9,641 nucleotides of DNA from an uncultured Bacilli bacterium. Its GTDB lineage: Bacteria; Bacillota_I; Bacilli_A; RF39; UBA660. The notes under the pieces were generated by a model. It searched no databases and was not told the DNA's origin. It saw only the letters and a program-made list of their open reading frames with translations. Positions 7,065 to 9,641 of the stretch are shown here, in pieces (position 1 is the stretch's first letter; every line of letters starts with the position of its first letter). The position numbers and the translations under genes were made by a program. The stretch spans positions 1 to 9,641 of the forward strand of contig CALVKV010000051.1 in assembly GCA_944333305.1 (NCBI GenBank), given 5' to 3'.

Positions 7065-7504
7065 GATAAAACCTCCCATAAATATCTAATAAGTCCAAAG
7101 AACCAAGCAGAAACTACTCCATAGAAGATAACTGATCCTGCAAGTTTAAAAACATTACTACCTACACCATAAATAGGTCCTTCATTCTTATAATCTAAAG
7201 CTGCACTAGTCATTGAATGAGCAAAACCTGTTATTGGTATTAAAAGACCTGCTTTCGCTTTAACAACTAACTTATCAAAGAAACCCAAAGCTGTAAAAAG
7301 AGATGCAAAGAAGATATAAGTTATAATCATATAAGTAGAAGCATCATTCCTAGATACATCAAATAACATTATATAAAGTCTAATTAAAACTTCTCCAAAT
7401 AGTCCTAAAGTTCCTCCTACTAGAAAGGCAATTAAAGCATATTTTGCTTTATTTTCTTTAGGAGTATGTTTCTTTACTAAAGCATCATATTTTTTATTAG
7501 TCAT
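7061..7504 (-). CDS. spoVAC: Stage V sporulation protein AC (SpoVAC)
   Basis: This 147-residue membrane protein is SpoVAC, the subunit reported in Bacillus to behave as a mechanosensitive pore for dipicolinate and small solutes during germination. Length is close to the Bacillus protein (about 150). A charged N-terminus (KKYDALVKKHTPKENK) is followed by about four hydrophobic segments. The diagnostic loop KAKAGLLIPITGFAHSMTSAALDYKNEGPIYGVG is followed by FKLAGSVIFYGVVSA. It is the first gene of the spoVA block; a terminator lies just upstream, so transcription should begin in the 72-nt gap at 7505-7576. The ribosome site is AGGTGA before the ATG. The stop TGA overlaps the spoVAD start. No spoVAA or spoVAB precedes it, in line with the minimal spoVAC-AD-AE set found in many spore formers outside Bacillus. 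Confidence 0.95.
   Translation of the reverse strand: MTNKKYDALVKKHTPKENKAKYALIAFLVGGTLGLFGEVLIRLYIMLFDVSRNDASTYMIITYIFFASLFTALGFFDKLVVKAKAGLLIPITGFAHSMTSAALDYKNEGPIYGVGSNVFKLAGSVIFYGVVSAWFFGLIRYLWEVLS
7072..7077 (-). promoter_or_regulatory. Ribosome binding site that fixes the spoVAD start
   Basis: GGGAGG on the minus strand is 7 nt before the ATG at 7064, inside the end of spoVAC. The upstream in-frame ATG at 7079 overlaps this site and is therefore unlikely to be the start. Confidence 0.85.
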
Positions 7505-7519
7505 ATTATCACCTAATAA

Positions 7520-7548
7520 TATACTGTTCTAAAAAATAATAATTATAC
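7520..7548 (-). promoter_or_regulatory. Candidate forespore-sigma promoter for the spoVA operon
   Basis: On the minus strand GTATA (7548-7544) and CAGTATA (7526-7520) are separated by 17 nt. They fit the SigG/SigF-type pattern gHATR, N17-18, CATnHTA with one -10 mismatch. A drawback is that transcription would start close to the ribosome site, leaving a leader of about 10 nt. An alternative housekeeping reading is TTAAAG, 16 nt, TATAAT (-10 at 7547-7542), with part of it in the preceding terminator. Either way the promoter must lie in this short gap unless there is read-through. Confidence 0.35.
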
Positions 7549-7578
7549 AAAAAAGAAGAGAAACTTTAATCTCTTCTT
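7545..7578 (-). terminator. Intrinsic terminator of the two-module surface protein gene
   Basis: AAGAAGAGA (7578-7570, minus strand) pairs with TCTCTTCTT (7561-7553) over 9 bp with an 8-nt loop, followed by TTTTG to complete a six-T run. The stem starts inside the TAA stop of the gene. It separates the surface protein from the spoVA block. Confidence 0.8.
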
Positions 7579-9412
7579 AGCTTGCAAGTTCAATCTCGAA
7601 TGGATTCTCTTTAGTTCCATCACCTGAAGTTATTATGACGTTAGATTTTAGATTTAGAGATGGACGAGCACCATTTGATATGCTTATATTATCATTACTT
7701 GAAACACCATCATATCGCACATTATTTACAGTACTCCCATATCGTGTTATTATCCAATATTTTATATTATTTGCCCTCTTATCAAATTGTCCTGCCATTA
7801 ATTCTCCTAATCTTAACAATCCTACTGTAGCAGTAGTTGTATTAGAAGTTAAATTACTCATATTTATATCAGTATACTTTGCTAGTTTATATGAAGCACC
7901 ACTTCCTACTGTACCTAAATACCAAGTAGTATTTTCTTCTATCATATTTACTTGTTCTTCTGTTAAATAAGTTCCACTATTTAGATATTCACCATTTAGA
8001 AAACTTCCTATTGTATTTGTACTTGAATAATAAATTGTATCGCCAAAAGATATTGTTTTAAAGACACTATTTTCTTTTAATGGCTCTGCACTTGTTATTT
8101 TAGTTAATCCTTCAGTCTCATGACTTACTATTCGATATAAGCTATTCTCACCTGTCCCAAAACTTATATATTCTCCACTATATCTTTTATTTAATAGTGT
8201 TCCTGATAAATTATTGTCATTATCTCCCATTAATCTATAAGGATCTTCTTCAGTGCCACTACCTGATACTATCTTTATTTCTGGTTTTAAATTTATTGAT
8301 GGTCGTATTCCATTTGCAGCATTATAACCTTCATATCTATCAAAAGTACCAGTCAAAATACAACGCCAAATATTAAATTGGTCATATGAAGTTAATGTCC
8401 ACCAAACAAGTCCATTATTTAAATAACCCTTACCAGCTGATGATCCTATATAACTTGTCTGATATTCATAGACATTTAATAGTCCGACTGGATCTTCTAC
8501 TATTGTTCCTCCCTCTTCTTCAGACGGCGGTTTACTTGCATCACTCATCTGACTGGCATTCCATTTACTATCCATTTTGATAAATTTCTCTGGTTCTCTT
8601 AAATTACCTAAAAAACCATCTACTGTTGTATCATTTAACCACATTTCCATATAACTACCTGCAAAAGCACTACTATCATTGTCATAGGGAATGGCACTTA
8701 TATTCCATTGTGTTACTAACTTAACAGAATTATCACTAGTATCTATACTAACCACTCTCCATAATTTACCAGAGTACCATATATAATTATAAGGATTACT
8801 ACCTGTTACAAAGGTCTGTTCTTCATCTTCATAGTTTAATCTATTCATAATATCGTCTTCTATTACTTCAGATACTGTTCCTGTTGATGTTATCTTTCTT
8901 AATAAATGTCCATTTTCAGGCAACTCTAAATCATTATAATCTAACCCTACACTTACTCCTAGTTCTATACTTATTTCACTTTCTGTTGTATTCGCTACTC
9001 TTACTATATAAGTATTACTTGATCCTGTTGTATCTACTTTTTCTAAATTTATTCCTGTACTTGATGGTGGTGTATTTACTCCTTCTTTTTCTATATATCC
9101 TATATCTACTCCATCAGGTAAATCTCCTACATAATAAAAGTTAAATCTTGCTACTCTATTATTTGGATTAGATAGTGTTACTATAAAATCTTGTCTACTA
9201 TTGGCAGGTACTGTTAGGGTATTTGTTTCATTCTCTTCTACTTCTAATTTATAAGTTAAATTACCTGTTACTATACTTACAGCATTATTCTTTTCTTTTG
9301 ATACTGTAAACATTGCATATGAAAAGTATCCTCCTAATATTAATAGAGTTATTATAATCATTACTATCATATATATCTTACTAAAACTTGTTTCTAATAA
9401 TATCTTTTTCAT
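7577..9412 (-). CDS. Membrane-anchored surface protein with TasA/SipW-type N-terminal region and two tandem C-terminal modules
   Basis: The 611-residue protein has a short basic N-terminus, then a hydrophobic segment (13-35, ending LILGGYFSYAMFTV), then VSIVTGNLTYKLEV. This layout recalls SipW-dependent or camelysin/TasA-like exported proteins, where a GxYAxF-type cleavage region is followed by a TGxL strand. Residues about 60-170 read as a beta-sandwich (VPANSRQDFIVTLSNPN, YIVRVANTTESEISIELGV). Two related modules follow: about 205-395 ending NGIRPSINLK...SGSGTEEDPYRL and about 410-608 ending NGARPSLNLK...SGDGTKENPFEI. Each has W/Y-R-x-V/I near its start (LWRVVS, LYRIVS), W-T-L-T or W-I-I-T mid-module, and the closing GTxxxP motif, as in DUF6273-like extracellular modules. 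There is a single Cys (351). The ATG at 9412 has AGGAG 7 nt upstream; a GTG at 9439 is in frame but lies upstream of that site. Role unknown; spore or cell surface adhesion is a guess. Confidence 0.8.
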   Translation of the reverse strand: MKKILLETSFSKIYMIVMIIITLLILGGYFSYAMFTVSKEKNNAVSIVTGNLTYKLEVEENETNTLTVPANSRQDFIVTLSNPNNRVARFNFYYVGDLPDGVDIGYIEKEGVNTPPSSTGINLEKVDTTGSSNTYIVRVANTTESEISIELGVSVGLDYNDLELPENGHLLRKITSTGTVSEVIEDDIMNRLNYEDEEQTFVTGSNPYNYIWYSGKLWRVVSIDTSDNSVKLVTQWNISAIPYDNDSSAFAGSYMEMWLNDTTVDGFLGNLREPEKFIKMDSKWNASQMSDASKPPSEEEGGTIVEDPVGLLNVYEYQTSYIGSSAGKGYLNNGLVWWTLTSYDQFNIWRCILTGTFDRYEGYNAANGIRPSINLKPEIKIVSGSGTEEDPYRLMGDNDNNLSGTLLNKRYSGEYISFGTGENSLYRIVSHETEGLTKITSAEPLKENSVFKTISFGDTIYYSSTNTIGSFLNGEYLNSGTYLTEEQVNMIEENTTWYLGTVGSGASYKLAKYTDINMSNLTSNTTTATVGLLRLGELMAGQFDKRANNIKYWIITRYGSTVNNVRYDGVSSNDNISISNGARPSLNLKSNVIITSGDGTKENPFEIELAS

Positions 9413-9419
9413 CTTCTTA

Positions 9420-9427
9420 CTCCTTCC
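9420..9427 (-). promoter_or_regulatory. Ribosome binding site that fixes the surface protein start
   Basis: GGAAGGAG on the minus strand stands 7 nt before the ATG at 9412. The in-frame GTG at 9439 has only the previous terminator upstream of it and no ribosome site, so the ATG is preferred. TAATAAT lies just upstream and could be a -10, but no -35 is convincing. Confidence 0.75.
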
Positions 9428-9437
9428 ATTATTACAC

Positions 9438-9473
9438 ACAAAAAAGAATAGAATAATCTCTTACTCTATTCTT
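9438..9473 (-). terminator. Strong intrinsic terminator of the G-tract gene
   Basis: On the minus strand, the 13-nt arm AAGAATAGAGTAA (9473-9461) pairs with TTATTCTATTCTT (9456-9444), with one G-U pair and a 4-nt loop (GAGA), followed by TTTTG that completes a six-T run. It ends about 30 nt before the surface protein start. A second small perfect hairpin, AAGTAAT-AAA-ATTACTT, lies at 9490-9506. Confidence 0.85.
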
Positions 9474-9504
9474 CTTACACTATGAAAGAAAGTAATTTTA
9501 TTAC

Positions 9505-9641
9505 TTAAATATTTACTAAACTGCCCCCCCCCAGGTAACATATTGTAAACATATCTTCTTCAAAGGGTGCTAGTATATTTAGTGGACAGTTTTTTCCGGG
9601 GGTATCAAAGATTGTTAAAGTACCTTTACTATCCATAATAT
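9505..9641 (-). CDS. 3' end of an unrecognised gene containing a nine-G tract
   Basis: The minus strand is open from the window edge to a TAA at 9507-9505. The readable end includes MDSKGTLTIFDTPGKNCP, then LNILAPFEEDMFTICYLGGG, then SLVNI. The sequence looks coding (varied, protein-like residues, and a terminator 32 nt downstream), but I do not recognise the family. The gene probably continues past the window, though the ATG at 9636 could be a start for a 43-residue protein. The last codons contain nine consecutive G residues (C on the plus strand at 9524-9532), striking in this AT-rich DNA where GGG codons are otherwise scarce. Changing tract length changes the C-terminus: eight G ends after two more residues (AV), while seven or ten G opens a 20-residue extension ending at 9461 inside the terminator stem. 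Confidence 0.55.
   Translation of the reverse strand, partial: IMDSKGTLTIFDTPGKNCPLNILAPFEEDMFTICYLGGGSLVNI

Noticed and set aside
7635..7970. Plus-strand open frame of 111 codons
   Set aside because: It lies opposite the surface protein gene, whose motifs are clear on the minus strand; the translation shows no domain.
8386..8580. Plus-strand open frame of 64 codons
   Set aside because: Shadow of the surface protein gene, with no ribosome site or recognisable motif.
8884..9144. Plus-strand open frame of 86 codons, very Leu/Tyr rich
   Set aside because: It looks like a membrane protein only because it is antisense to Asn/Glu/Thr-rich codons of the surface protein; low complexity and no ribosome site.
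9481..9507. Tiny plus-strand frame beginning ATGAAAGAAAGTAAT
   Set aside because: Only eight codons, with no ribosome site, overlapping the hairpin at 9490-9506; not a credible gene.

Overview
The window looks like chromosome from a very AT-rich, spore-forming member of the Bacillota. It uses the standard bacterial code: TGG encodes Trp, and TGA serves as a stop (for example in rlmN and spoVAC). Ribosome binding sites are strong GGAGG types. Every gene I can support lies on the minus strand, so transcription runs from high to low coordinates. Lineage cannot be fixed from sequence alone. The combination of spoVA genes with low GC would fit Erysipelotrichia-like or other deep Bacilli, but that is inference.

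In transcription order: (1) 9505-9641 holds the 3' end of an unrecognised gene with a run of nine G residues near its end, followed by a strong intrinsic terminator. (2) 7577-9412 encodes a 611-residue anchored surface protein. It has an N-terminal region resembling SipW-type/TasA-like exported proteins and two related C-terminal modules, and it ends in its own terminator. (3) 7504 down to 3866 is a sporulation block: spoVAC, spoVAD and spoVAE, coupled by overlapping start and stop codons, then a 364-residue exported protein of unknown function, then a sporulation-type sigma factor of about the SigF/SigG class. (4) 3680-3865 is a gap with a three-copy repeat, a terminator and what may be the tail of a dead transposase. 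(5) 2852-3679 is a lone Rpn/PD-(D/E)XK-family nuclease gene with its own terminator. (6) 2760 down to the left edge is the housekeeping operon rlmN-prpC-prkC, overlapped by 4 and 1 nt and cut off inside prkC at about its membrane segment.

The functional theme is spore biology. SpoVA proteins form the channel that moves Ca-dipicolinate into the forespore and out during germination. The sigma factor presumably drives forespore genes. PrkC, with its antagonist phosphatase PrpC, is known in Bacillus as a sensor of muropeptides that can trigger germination. In Bacillus subtilis the sigF operon lies directly upstream of spoVA. Here the sigma gene lies downstream, no spoIIAA/spoIIAB or spoVAA/spoVAB is present in the window, and an unknown exported protein sits between. 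That exported protein, the two-module surface protein and the G-tract gene are the most interesting items.
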